Source: Macrobrachium rosenbergii (Eukaryota > Arthropoda > Malacostraca > Decapoda > Palaemonidae). Taken from it: a DNA stretch of 64,000 nt. Where the stretch lies: contig NC_089788.1 in NCBI RefSeq assembly GCF_040412425.1, positions 62,776,720-62,840,719 of the forward strand, written 5' to 3'. Position numbers and translations under genes: made by a program. Of this stretch, positions 44,601-55,460 are shown piece by piece. Position 1 is the first letter of the stretch; each line of letters starts with the position of its first letter. Under the pieces are notes generated by a model. The model was not told the origin of the DNA. It saw nothing but the letters and a program-made list of their open reading frames with translations, and ran no database searches.

Positions 44601-47600
44601 CCTGGGTTCGGTTCTCGGACCGGCTTGATTGTATGCTTGAGTTGTCGAGGAGGGGACCCAGGGGTCTGCCGAGGTTCTCCCTCCTGCAGGGAGAGTAGGT
44701 CGGGAGGACCGCATCTTAGAAGGACTCGAGGGTCCTCTTCCTCAGGATGCGGACACCCCCGAGATATAGAGGACCTTTGCAGAGATCATTGCGCTAATTC
44801 ATCAGCACAGTGGTCTCGGGAGGGGACCATGGCCTCTTCTGTGGATCCTCCTTCATGCCTCGAATCGTTTTTGGTGTCCCAAGAAGGAACCAAAGGCTTC
44901 GGTGGGGCTGCCATGGTCTGCTCTTGATGAGAGAGTACTCGATCAGGTGAATAACCTTGTCTCTGGGCAGGAAAATTCATTTCGGTCGAACCACTCGGAT
45001 AAGCTCCTTGCCCCTCCTCTGCCTCAACAAAAGTGATTCTACATGCCTTCGGAGGGGTCTTTGCCGACTAAGCAGGTTGACCCGGACCTGGTTCGTCTAG
45101 GCCTGGGTCTCTCGCTGCAGCACCTTGCCGTGGAAGGGGTCTCCCTCTTGCAGCAAGAGGCAGCAAACCTGGAGGCCACCGCTATGGCGGCTCTCCAGGC
45201 AGTCTTCTTGTTGGATCTGTGGTCGTTCACAGTTTCCAAGGTTGCTGCCTCTTTGGGTGCAATCATCCCTGGAGAGGACTCCACCTTCGGGAGACTGTGC
45301 CAGTCTGTAGGTAGGGCTATCTCCTACCTAGCCCACCAGACGGCAAACCTATGGGCAAACCTGGTGCTGAATCGGATCTCAAGGCCTGTAGGTCCTGAGT
45401 CAGCATTGACCCTTAGGTTCTGCCTCTCTCTTCCCCAGAGAGTTGGTAGATGCTGCAGTGGACAAGAAACGTGCCGAAGACAACAACCACCTTGTTCACC
45501 AGGCAGTGGCCAAGACCTCCGGGTCTTTGCATGTCACTGTGGCCCGACCCTCTCGTCAGCTAGCACTTCCTCGGTCCCTAAGAAAACCCAGGCTTCAAAG
45601 GGCTCTCGCGAGGACACCCAGCATTCTTCTTCCTCTGCCAAGAAAGGCATGCTATTGCTTCCCTTTCAGCCCTCTTTCCAGTCAGGAAAAGGGGCAAAGG
45701 TAAGAAGAAGGAGGGAGGACGCTAGGGGCGCCGTTCCCCTCCATCTACTGCCATTGGTGGGGGGTTGCCTGTGGAGCCATTGGGCAACATGAGTGACATG
45801 GAGCTGAGACCTGGGCAATGGATGTCCTTCAGGAGGGATATCTATTTTCCTTCAAATCTCGGCCACCTCTCACCAACAACCTGGTCCGTCTCCTCACCTA
45901 TGTTCCCAGCTGGCCGAAGGATCTCACACTCAAGGAGGAGGTGCAAGGAATGCTGAAGAAGTGCGCTGTAGAAGTCGTGTTGGATCAGTCCCCAGACTTT
46001 TACAGCTTCATCTTTCTTATAGAGAAGCCTCGGTGGGGGTTGGAGACCAGTCATAGACCTCTCTCCCTTGAACCGATTCGTTCACCAGACTCAGTTCACA
46101 ATGGAAACAGCATGCTCAGTGCTTGCCTCGATTAGGGAGAGCGACTTCATGCTTACGGTGGGCTTGAAGGATGCGTATTTCCAAGTGCCGATCCATCCGT
46201 CCTTTCGCAAGTACCTTCACTTTATGCTCGGGGAAGCAGTGTTCCAGTTCAGGGTACTGTGCTCTGTTTCAGGCTCTTGACTGCTCCCCAGGTGTTCATG
46301 TGAGTGTTCACCCTGGTGTCAGCTTGGGTCCATTCACACGGGATATGTCTTTTGAGGTATCTTGATGACTGGTTTGTCCTGGCAAGTTCCCACTTGCAGT
46401 TGCTACAGGACAGGGATCTTCTCGAGTTCTGCTACAGTGTAGGGGTCATAGTAAATATGGAGAAGTCTGATCTCATCCCCAAGCAGAGGATAAAGTACCT
46501 GGGCACGCTGGTAGATAGGGTAGCAGCAGGAGTCTTTCCCTCAGTCTCTTGTATCAGTAGGTTCAGGGAGGTAGCACAGTTGTTCCTGTCTCGAAGGGAG
46601 CAGCCAGCTCGACAATGGCAAGTCGTCATCAGTCACCTGTCGTCGTTGGAGAAGCTGGTCCCTCATGGGCGGCTTCACCTTCGTTCTCTCCAATGGAGAA
46701 TGTAGGAGTACTGGTCCCATTCTTAAGACCCTCAATCCTTTCCCATTTCTGGGGAAGTGAGACAGAATTTAGACTGGTGGGTGGACGACAGGAACCTCTT
46801 AATAGGAGTATCCCTCCCTACTCCCCTCACGACATGCTTCTGTTCACAGATGCATTGACCTAGGGATGGGGCACACACTTGGAGAAGTTGTTGTTGACTT
46901 TGGGGGTGTGGAACCGAGATGACAAGCATCTTCACATCAACATCCTGGAACTCAAGGCGGCCTTCTTAGCCCTCCAAGAGTTTCAGGATCAAGTGATGGG
47001 ACACTTGTTGGTGTTGATGAGCGACAACACCAGAGTAGTGGCATATGTCAACAAGCAGGGGGTGTCTTGTATCCCTCCGCTGCATCAGTTGACATTGCAG
47101 GTGCATGAGTTGGCAGAAGCTCACTCGATAGAGTTGTCAGCCAGGTACATTCCTGGCAAGAGGAATGTAGTGACAGAAAAGCTCAGCCACCAGAATCAGG
47201 TGATAGGGACAGAGTGGTCCCTTCACTCAGACGTCGTGGAGAGGTTGTTCGAGCTGTGGGGGCTTCCAGTCATGGATCTGTTTACCACCTGGCACAACAG
47301 AAAGCTTCAAGTCTTCTGTCCCATTGTGCCAGACCCATGGGCTGCTGCAGAGGCTGCATTCCAACACCTGTGGGAAAACCTCGACGTTTATGCCTTCCCT
47401 CCGTTTTGTCTGATTCTCAAGGTGATCAGCTGGGAGTTGATCACCCCAAATCTCAGGATGATTCTGGTGGCTCCCAAATGGCCACAGGCTGTTTGGTATC
47501 CTGACCTGCTAGCTCTGCTGTCCGAGGCACCGAGAGAGATTCCTCCTTGGTCCAACCTTCCGTGTCAACCACACATGGAGCAGTACCATCAGGCAGTGCA

Positions 47601-50600
47601 GTCCCTGTGTCTTCACTCCTGGAGACTATCCAGCATCTCTTGTGAGTGAGAGGCTATTCTTGCCACACAGCAACAGAGATGGTTGGATATCTCAGACAGT
47701 CCTCAGCAGTGGTATGCCAGGGAAAATGGACCGTCTTCTGTGGTTGGTGTAGTAGACGGGGTCTCTCTCCGGTCGGAGCCACTATTCAGCAGGTTGTGAA
47801 CTTCCTCTTCTTCCTTTGCCGAGAGAAGCTTCTCTCCATTTCAGCTGTGAGAGGCTATAGGGCTGTACTTGGCCTAGTCTTGCTCCTGAAAGGTGTAGAC
47901 ATTTCCTCCTCATTGGAGATTTCATTACTGATGATAAGCTTCGAAAGGTCTTGCCCTCCCAAGGACCTCAGGCCCCCTGCGTGGGATGTGGCTCTTGTTT
48001 TGAGGAGCCTGACTCATGCACTGTATGAGCCTTTATGAGAGTCGTCAGACAGGGATCTAACCCTCAAGACTGTCTTTCTGCTTGCCCTGGCATCGGCGAA
48101 AAAAGAATGCGAACTTCATGGACTTTCCTTTGGTCTTAAACACTCGAGGGGATGGGGCTCAGTTACACTCGACTTCGTCCCCGGATTTTGTTGTGAAAAC
48201 TCAGAACCCATTGGTCGCTGACGCCAGGTTCAAGTCCTTCATGATCTAGAGGACTTAGTTGATATTGATCCAGACAAGATGCTACTTTGTCCTGTTAGAG
48301 TGCTGCTGTACTATCTAAAGAGGATTCGACATCTCCGGCCTGAGTGTTGACGACTCTTCGTTAGTACTTGCTCATCCAAGAAAGAAGTGTCCTAGAACAC
48401 GGCTTCTTTTTGGCTTCATGGGACAATCAGGAGGGCGTACTCTGCAGCTGGCGAAGAGGCACCGTTACCTTCCGCCTGAGAGCTCACGAAGTCAGGGGCA
48501 TTGGTCCAACCCTTGCGTTCGCGGAGAATCTGTCGATTCCCCAGGTACTGAAAGTGGGGGTGTGGTCTCGGCAGACCACCTTTACATCGTTCTACCTTGG
48601 GGACATTGCCCACAAGTTCTTGGACAGTTTTTCCTTGGGACCTGTGGTGGCTGCTCAACAAGTTGTGTAGCTTACCTGGCTCCTCTAAAAGGACAGGTAG
48701 CATCTCGCCTAAGGTGCTCGGTTATGGAAGTGAGAATGATTGTGTGAGTGACTGGCCTCTCCTCCTCCTTCCTCGTCATCCTTCTTTCTCGTTCTTTGGG
48801 CAGAGAGTGGGATTCAAGCCGACACATGTTGGAACTGGTGGCCGATGCAGGCAAGTTTACACTTCGAGCTTCCATTCTATTTTTCTATCATTAAATTTAT
48901 AGAAGCAAACCCACTCCCTCGTCTAGCAAGGGGAAGAAGGAGACCCTGACTGTAAGACAAACCCAATACTCATATTTGCCTTACTCTCACCAAATTTTAG
49001 ATTCATCCTAGCCCATTTTCATATAAGGTTGAGTTTCCTCACCCATACGAAAAGGCCCAGAAGTCTGACAATTGATCATGCAGTTCCTATACTCCGATCT
49101 ATGTCAGAGGCACAGTACTCTTCCTCACTCTATAGACCAGGAAGAGAAACCCAGGTGTGGCGAACTCCAGTCAGTTCAGAGACTCGCTCAGATTCCTCCC
49201 TCCAACAAGTGTGTCTTCCTAATGTAAAGGACTGAGGGTTTGTATATCATGTAGGAGCAAATCACAAATTTTGAAAGTAATTTGTATTTTTCCTAACTAT
49301 ACAAACCTGAGGTCCTTTACATTACATTTCAGGCCCACCTTGTGCCACCCCTCAATCTGATACCTGGGCCTAAAGGCAAATTGGAATGTTTGCTTGCGAG
49401 CATATGGGACTCCCGCATACCAGACGGTAGTTAACTGCCTAACCACCTTGTTTGAAAGTTTAACGGCCGTTTCCAGCCTCACTGAAAGTAATTTCTAATG
49501 TAAAGGAAAAATAAAATTACTTTAATTAGAAATTTAGAAAGTTTTGGTATCAGACATTTGAATATAAAATGCTGTAGTATTTTATACTTTTATGAGTTTA
49601 AGTGGAGCGCTGACGCCATAAGGCCCCATTATAAAGTAAAGTAAATGACTGTTTCTACCTTATATATGAAGGGATTTGCTTTAATTTTATCACTTATTCT
49701 ACAACTAATAATGAAAATTCTCTCGTGGGGAAATTTAGAAATTTGACCTCTAAGTTCACTTGTTTTGCAGTTAAAAAAAATCATGACATCACTTTCCAAA
49801 ATTAAAAGTTGCGCAGAAAAGTTATTTTCCCGACGACCAAATAAAGTGATATATACTGTAGTTATACTACACTCTAAAATTTTCATTGAATTTGGTTCAG
49901 TCTTCTTGGAAAAATAAGCATTTAGTTTTGAAAAAAGTAAGTTTTGAGAAAGCAGTAAAACAAAAAAATGTTTGGATTTTCAGAAGTCTTGAGAGAATCT
50001 GGACATCTTGAGCAAGTTTTCCCCATATCATTATAGCCCGTTTTCTCTGACTCGTCCCCTAGAGAGAATGGGGTCTTTCAGTGGGTGACAATTATTTTTG
50101 AATAAATTTTTTTCACGCTTGTTTTACAAGCTTTTTTTACAATTTGTTATTCACAGTGCTGTACAAGTGATGAACAAAATTGTCCATAAACCAGTCAAAA
50201 TTTTTTTTTACCAATAATGTTTCAAGATATGTTTGCATTTACACATAAAAAATAGTCCAAAACAGTGTATAGCTCAAACTTGATCCTATCCAGGATCATT
50301 CATAGACTTTTTAACATTTTTTCAATTTGAGTTCACAGTGCCATACAAGCGATGAGCAAAATTGTTCTTGAACCAATCTAAACACTTTTTTTAGCAATAA
50401 TGTTTCTAGATATGTTTACTTAAACATAAAAAAGTTCAAAACAGTGTACACTGTATATCTTACTTGATCCTGTCCTGCATTATTCATACAGACGTTTTTA
50501 CAAGTCTTTTTTACAATTTGTGGTTCACATTTGTCATACAAGCAATGAATAAAATTGTCAATAAACCAGTCTAAAAATATTTTTAGCATTATCGCTTCAG

Positions 50601-51988
50601 GATATGTTTATTTGAACATAAAACAGTTGAAAACTTAATAACTAAAATTCGATAATTCCTTGAAATTCGGCACTTGGTGCCCCCTTAAATTTGTGTTTTA
50701 TTGAGAATATGGTAGTTGACCAGAAGTTGAGTAGGTTATTTAGGAATACAGTATTTGTATACACTTCTAGACTCCTAAATTTATATCAGAGACCTGGCTC
50801 CAGATATGAGCCCTGCCAGCCATGTAACATGTTTTTTTTTTTTACTGAATTTCTCATGTTCATATGTTTGTACAATCTCATGTTCATATGTTTGTACAGC
50901 AAATCAGAAATTTTAATTCATGTGTAAACTCCTTTTTTTATGGTTTTCAACTCTCCTCATACAGCATCTACCATGGCAAGATGGAAAGCACTAATAACTT
51001 AAGCCGGCCTGCCAGCTTTTGTATTATATACACCATACCAATGGTAGTAGTTACTGTCTCACAACCTGAACTCTGGGGATCTTTCACCCTTTAGTAGCTT
51101 AACAATATGATCAGTGTGATTATAGTACTTGTACAGTAGCTACATTTTGTACCTGATAGTGACATCAACATACATTTTGAGAGCTCCTCTTTTATGTAAG
51201 TTATCTTTCCACCCAAATGCAGTAGAGATTTGAATAGTAAAGCTATATTACGCATTTGGAGTGAATGCAAAGAAATTAGCAATACATTTGAATACAAAGA
51301 AATAATAAAAACTCATGTTGTCTTAGATTGTATAAAATTTTAAGAGCAAAATTCTAAGCTGAATAGTAGACATCTCATATCCATGGAAATGTCAGATCAT
51401 CAACTTAGTATGGTTAATGCTGAATTAGTTGTACCTCTATGTATTAAATTTGTTGTTGTAAAATGGCAATTACTTGTATTGGTAACCACTTTCTTTTTTT
51501 AATTTTTCCCCATCCTTCAGTTTTATAGCATATTTCCTTTAGGGTTTTGTACATGTACACTTTCTCTTGGTTGGAACTTTGTCAAACTTCTGTAAAATAT
51601 GAGTAGGTGACTGGTTAGTACACATGGAATTTTTGTGCATCAGAAGGCAGGAAAATATATTTATTATATTTGTTGCTAGGTTGAAGGTATTGGTAAACAT
51701 CCTGTTAAATAAAGGTGATTCCAGCAGGAAGTTAAACTTTATTTGTGGGTAAAGTATAATGTAATTAAACATTTTATTTCCAGTGCATATGGTGACAGTG
51801 CTTTCCTTTTAATTCAAACATCCATTATTGGTGCATTGGTTTATCACTATGGTGGTTCGACTACAAAGGCTGTTGGCTTTGTCGTAACTGTAACTTCTTT
51901 GGTTGGCATCCTTTGCTCAGGGATGGTCTCATTAAAGGTCCTGTGGACCTTACAGGCAGCCAACATTGCAATTGTATTTGCTGGCAAG
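32577..51988 (+). CDS. MPDU1: MPDU1-like PQ-loop protein gene (three coding exons seen, 3' end missing)
   Basis: Exons 32577-32664, 41932-42130 and 51784-51988 join with agreeing phases (1+2, 2+1, then 0) to give 164 codons; human MPDU1 has 247. MPDU1 (Lec35/SL15) is a multi-pass ER membrane protein required for use of mannose- and glucose-phosphate dolichol in N-glycan, GPI and mannosylation pathways. It belongs to the PQ-loop family. The first PQ motif is in exon 2 (LVKVPQILKI) and exon 3 gives further hydrophobic helices. The second PQ loop should be in later exons, which I did not find before the right edge. Introns 1 and 2 each contain a DIRS element in the sense orientation. Confidence 0.9.
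34255..34520 (+). repeat. Possible LINE 3' remnant
   Basis: The plus-strand peptide has 'DERPIGTARNSWRNCINE', similar in form to the RP-x-GRP-x-K-x-W...C segment seen after the RT domain of many non-LTR retrotransposons, but the frame is broken. There is no other LINE domain nearby. Confidence 0.3.
35215..35525 (+). repeat. Possible dispersed SINE-like repeat
   Basis: The end of this stretch, 'cagtgctgaatgacctctga' then 'ggtcccagtgcttggccttt', has the look of a dispersed repeat ending in an AT-rich tail. I recall similar text from decapod sequences but cannot check it here. There is no second copy in the window. Confidence 0.3.
36348..36560. repeat. Left inverted terminal repeat (DIRS in MPDU1 intron 1)
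   Basis: Inverse of about 41520-41741. Matching blocks are 'aacacctgaattccc', 'gaaattttaccagccagcgt', 'taccataacaaatggttggc' and 'ctaccttcatcaattgc'. Confidence 0.85.
36784..39390 (+). pseudogene. DIRS ORF1 with N-terminal Cys/His module
   Basis: The start MDKSSLSPS at 36784 is followed by a Cys module: CSFC, then 'DRHSICQVC', then 'THCNECSDWMVEEMEDYI'. The order C-x2-C, D-x-H-x-x-C-x-x-C, C-x-E-C-x-D-W matches the minus-strand copies. After about 37440 the frame breaks. A very Ser/Phe-rich middle (37500-38800) is read in several frames. A gag-like piece at 39048-39390 has 'SLRKASYSVQDNPSAG', 'HALWMLSCLIGFSSD' and ends at the deletion point. Confidence 0.6.
39395..39877 (+). pseudogene. DIRS methyltransferase-like region, fused to gag by deletion
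   Basis: It begins at 'GRVDLAQEV' and continues 'VDLLTMRINHCLPVYFSP', 'DAMLQNWNHMQVYAFPSFG', 'TLIAPCWPQRSWFPELLELL' and 'LLRQPHFHHYHLNPH'. This is the region between RNase H and recombinase in the other copies. Its shape (DL-x-x-x-x-N, FPPF-like, P-x-WP-x-x-x-WFP) fits the DIRS adenine-methyltransferase-like domain. Catalytic capacity is unknown. Confidence 0.65.
39874..40745 (+). pseudogene. DIRS ORF3: tyrosine recombinase
   Basis: It overlaps the end of the previous ORF by four bases. The core-binding segment has 'STRKLYQVRWTMYRCWC'. Catalytic box I at about 40200-40290, 'TKRVLFLMALATAKRVGELQ', keeps the Arg. Box II near 40605 reads 'VHSIWSMA', so the His is present but the second Arg position is Trp. 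'SVLRLFT/FYL..RDIP'-like residues near 40700-40735 mark the Tyr region after a frameshift. It is inactive as read. Confidence 0.65.
40746..41394. other. Non-coding 3' segment of the DIRS in MPDU1 intron 1
   Basis: Internal to the element, between recombinase and ICR. It contains two direct copies of 'catgagaggctctga' (at about 41106 and 41148). No conserved protein was seen on either strand. Confidence 0.5.
41395..41490. repeat. Internal complementary region (DIRS in MPDU1 intron 1)
   Basis: In reverse complement it reads as the outer right end ('aatattagttttattatgaaa') directly joined to the outer left end ('attgcaacaccctccctgaac'), as expected for a DIRS ICR. Confidence 0.8.
41520..41741. 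repeat. Right inverted terminal repeat (DIRS in MPDU1 intron 1)
   Basis: Inverse of 36348-36560, with 'caattgacgaaggtaggagt', 'gccaacagtttgttatggta', 'cgttggtaacgctggctgtt' and 'attcaggtgttcaggtaag'. Confidence 0.85.
41932..42130 (+). CDS. MPDU1: MPDU1-like exon 2 with first PQ-loop motif
   Basis: The acceptor is TTTTCAG|TG and the donor is TTTTAG|GTAAGA. The exon encodes 'PCLKAAISKSLGLGIVAGS', 'LLVKVPQILKILAAKSAEG' and an 'ITGTILELTAIIANFSYNF' helix. The SKxLGLGIVAGSLLVKxPQ...AKSAEG core is almost identical to the vertebrate protein. Only about 190 bp separates it from the DIRS end at 41741, and about 165 bp separates it from the next DIRS at 42297. Confidence 0.93.
42297..42470. repeat. 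Left inverted terminal repeat (DIRS in MPDU1 intron 2)
   Basis: Inverse of 49360-49525. Shared blocks include 'gttaaactttcaaacaagat', 'ggttaggcagttaacta' and 'cctttacattaggaattact'. Confidence 0.85.
42594..45792 (+). pseudogene. DIRS ORF1: Cys/His module, Ala/Pro-rich linker, basic region, gag
   Basis: The start MQTHESSNPFRK at 42594 is followed by a Cys/His module (CLCPGVGGKGCTHF, then 'DPHVLCTTC'). After a frameshift near 42750 a long open stretch (to 43929) has an Ala/Pro/Val-rich repeat (about 43290-43550) and a Lys/Ser-rich basic region (KKMSRKKSKKRSHK). After more frame changes a helix-rich gag-like piece at 45043-45440 has 'DPDLVRLGLGLSLQHLAVEG', 'WSFTVSKVAASLGAI' and 'ISYLAHQTANLWAN'. 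The module order parallels the other DIRS copies. Confidence 0.6.
45842..47649 (+). pseudogene. DIRS ORF2: RT, RNase H, methyltransferase-like region
   Basis: RT: 'LLTYVPSWPKDLTLKEEVQ' and 'KCAVEVVLDQSPDFYSFIF'; palm 'LTVGLKDAYFQVPIHPSF' at about 46150; 'RYLDDWFVLASSH' at about 46363 with intact YLDD; 'KQRIKYLGTLVD' follows. RNase H: 'LFTDALT', 'HINILELKAAFLAL' and 'VLMSDNTRVVAYVNKQGV', with the acidic residues kept. Methyltransferase-like: 'VMDLFTTWHNRKLQVFCP', 'DVYAFPPF' and 'VAPKWPQAVWYPDLLALL'. Breaks: a frameshift between 46060 and 46070, another near 46265-46350, and a stop at the RNase H start (about 46862). Confidence 0.8.
47646..48670 (+). pseudogene. DIRS ORF3: tyrosine recombinase
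   Basis: It overlaps the end of ORF2 by four bases. The core-binding part has 'VCQGKWTVFCGWCSRRGLS' and 'VVNFLFFLCREKLLSISAVR'. A TGA at 48036-48038 interrupts the frame, which then continues to box I 'LLALASAKKECELHGLS' (Lys where Arg is expected). After frame changes near 48230-48370, box II 'RAHEVRGIGPTLAF' keeps His-x-x-Arg and 'TFTSFYLGDIAHKF' keeps the Tyr. Expected role: integration of circular cDNA. Confidence 0.75.
48671..49204. other. Non-coding 3' segment of the DIRS in MPDU1 intron 2
   Basis: Between the recombinase end and the ICR. No conserved frame. Internal to the element. Confidence 0.5.
49205..49335. repeat. Internal complementary region (DIRS in MPDU1 intron 2)
   Basis: 'ctaatgtaaaggactgaggg' plus 'tttgtatatcatgtaggag' is complementary to the outer left end. 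The following 'aatttgtatttttcctaact' plus 'gtcctttacatta' is complementary to the outer right end, which has lost about 23 bp relative to the ICR. Confidence 0.8.
49360..49525. repeat. Right inverted terminal repeat (DIRS in MPDU1 intron 2)
   Basis: Inverse of 42297-42470, with 'agttaactgcctaaccacct', 'gtttgaaagtttaac' and 'agtaatttctaatgtaaagg'. Confidence 0.85.
50110..50640. repeat. Tandem repeat, ~188-bp unit, about three copies
   Basis: The phrase 'cacagtgc-ta-caag-gatga-caaaattgt' recurs at about 50153, 50335 and 50527. Each time it is followed by 'aaccagtc/aaccaatc', a T-run, 'agcaataatgtttc', 'agatatgttt' and 'cataaaa-agt'. It lies in MPDU1 intron 2 between the DIRS and exon 3. Confidence 0.75.
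50641..51783. other. MPDU1 intron 2, 3' part, no gene seen
   Basis: AT-rich sequence up to the exon 3 acceptor. No terminal repeats, RNA gene or conserved peptide was seen. Confidence 0.5.
51784..51988 (+). CDS. MPDU1: MPDU1-like exon 3
   Basis: The acceptor is TTCCAG|TGCATATGG and the donor is GGCAAG|GTAGGT; the exon is 205 bp. It encodes 'AYGDSAFLLIQTSIIGALVY', then 'GGSTTKAVGF' and 'LWTLQAANIAIVFAGK'. These align with vertebrate 'SWGEALFLMLQT', 'GQTVKGVAF' and 'LLQASN'. Phase 0 at the end. The following exon (expected to start near the vertebrate LLQAATNY segment) was not found to the right. Confidence 0.9.
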
Positions 51989-53244
<1,256 letters not shown>

Positions 53245-53639
53245 TATTCTTGACAAGAAAAAAGATTTTTAAAAGAGAGCGAGAGAGAAAAGAAAGCAAA
53301 CACAGTGTGTAGTCTGCTTTAAAATGTACATGGGGGGCAGCGGCCAGTAAAATGAGTGCCTAGTTTACTTGAGTGATAAAAACTCAGTTGTGCAAATAAT
53401 TTTATTTAATGAAACTTGCTGAAAATCTTTTTACTAATTCACAAAGTTTTGAATAGTTTGTTTTATATAACAAAAAAAAAATTTGTTTTTCATTTTCGTT
53501 CTGTTTGCAAAGTTAAGTACTCAGATTCATTTGTCACCATTGTATTCTTTATTAGAGGCAGAGGAAATGGAGGGGACTGTTGTATTGTCTGCTTGGAGTA
53601 CATAACCTTTTTTCTGCTCCAGAGGCAATAGCAAAGCAG

Positions 53640-55460
53640 GTTACAGCTTCAACCACTTCATTGTTTCTGAACATTTTTAGCCATCACCAACTGGTGGGAA
53701 TCTACTGGGAGCCATTAGTACTTTTCTGGCAGAGGGAGCTGTTCCAGAGAATATCACCAAGGCTATGAAGATGGTGATGTCGCTTGGCCAGTTTTCCAGT
53801 CTACACCTTAGGATGGTGGTGTACCTGCTAGCCAGTGTTGTGATGAAAAAGTAAGATGCATTAGTGAAAAATCTTCAACATCCTGTCTCCCTAAGGCATC
53901 AAAGACTTGAAAATTTTGGATCTGCTAAACGCATTCCTCTTTCTGGAGTGTCATCAACCAGTAGAGATCTCCAACATGGGTAATGCATGATTTTCTCCTG
54001 GCAGAAGGAAGATTCAAAATCCAAGATAGTCACATAACAAAAGAGTAAGCAAAAGAGGATTTTTGGTATGCCCTCCAGGCACTCATATAGTTTTGCCCCT
54101 TAGCAGTCAACTCTGGCAAGGAGGTGGCAGTCTCCTTTTTGACCCAGGAAAGATTGGCAGCATATGGCAGAGTGTCATATAGAGCAGAAGGAATTGAGGA
54201 CATTATGTCCTCTCTGACAGTTCCTTTACCAGGGGAGAGTTATTTCTAGGAATTCTGGAGATTGTTTAAGAAATAGTGGAGCCATGGGTTTTAGAAACCC
54301 CCTTTTTCATTTCAGCCAGTAAACTTCAGTGTGTACAGTTAACAAATCTAGTGGGCTCAAGGGCCTGGGTAGCAAGTTGAAGTGGGCAATTGAGAAGGTG
54401 TGGGACAGATTTCCTGGGTAAACAGTTACTTACTTTTGGTGCTGAAGGTGACAGGAGGTGGTAGCCAATAATGGATCTTGAGCCTCTCAGCTAGTTTGGG
54501 GACCAAACCCCCTTAAGGAATCATTCTTTCTTGCATCAGTTTATCCTCTATTTAAGGAAATACCTACACATTATTTCAGCTGGCAACAACCCATCTAGCT
54601 TTACCCAGACCCTTGTTGCCACTGGCAGTATACATCAGATACATTGGAATGATATTAAATTTTGGAGTTACCAAAGCAGCTAGCTGGTGATTCTAACAAC
54701 AGCAGCAAAGTTGTGATATGTTGCCCTATTGTTCAAGATTGTCATTACCTGGAACTTCATATCAGTTGGGACAAAGTTGACTTGGTGCCTTCACTAAAAA
54801 TTTATCTTTATATAAATATCAGCTGAGTGGACAGGATCAGAAAATTGTCCCCATTGGTCCAACAGTTTTGGTTTTGTCCAGATCCTGTAGTCAGGTTGTG
54901 ATAATCCCTGATTGGGTATATCATGTCATTTGGGAAGGTTGTCCTCCCACAGGTGCTTTAACTTGTAGCTCCGGGCTGGGCAGGAAAGATCATAAGTGTG
55001 ATGATCGACAACTGTTATGTTGGTTTACAATACTTGAGAAATTATGATGGCAATATGTCTGAGATACTGTCCCAGCTTGCAGTAGACATCTCCTTGTGGG
55101 TGGAGGTAAACAGTGTCAGTATTGTTCTAAGGTACTGTTCGACAGCAGTCAGTCTCAGTTGAGGGAAGCAGGTCCCACCATCATTGGTCATGAATTCAGA
55201 AATCTTCAATGCTCTCTGGTGTTTGTGGGTTATGTTACAAGTGGATCTCTTTAACTATGTGCTGGAACCACAACTTTCCAATGCACTGTTCAGTCATTTA
55301 GGACATATATGTGGTTGTTGTGTTTGTGATGAAACAGCTGAGTTTTTATAACACAAAACTAGTTTTCATATATATTGAGTCCCCTTCTCCCAGCCCACTA
55401 ATCTTGCAGCCTCTCTCTAGAGTGGGAAAAGTAACGAGTATGGTTATTGGGTACCTGAGG
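53640..55460 (+). mobile_element. Highly decayed retroelement, possibly DIRS/gag-RT-RNase H type
   Basis: No open frame is left, but scattered peptides fit the DIRS order. Near 53690-53830 a gag-like segment occurs. Near 55000-55080 an RNase H-like 'MIDNCYVGLQYLRNY' appears, and near 55190-55290 'SEIFNALWCLWVMLQVDLF', like the start of the methyltransferase-like region. No terminal repeats were identified. Old copy; assignment tentative. Confidence 0.35.

Larger units (their letters stand above)
42297..49525 (+). mobile_element. DIRS-type retrotransposon, near-complete (~7.2 kb), third subfamily
   Basis: Inverted terminal repeats lie at about 42297-42470 and 49360-49525, with an ICR at about 49205-49335. 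Plus-strand order: ORF1 (42594 to about 45792), RT/RNase H/methyltransferase-like ORF2 (45842-47649) and tyrosine recombinase ORF3 (47646 to about 48670). It lies in MPDU1 intron 2, sense to the gene. Its pol ORFs have fewer lesions than those of the other copies, so it may be the youngest, though it is still broken by frameshifts and stops. Confidence 0.88.
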
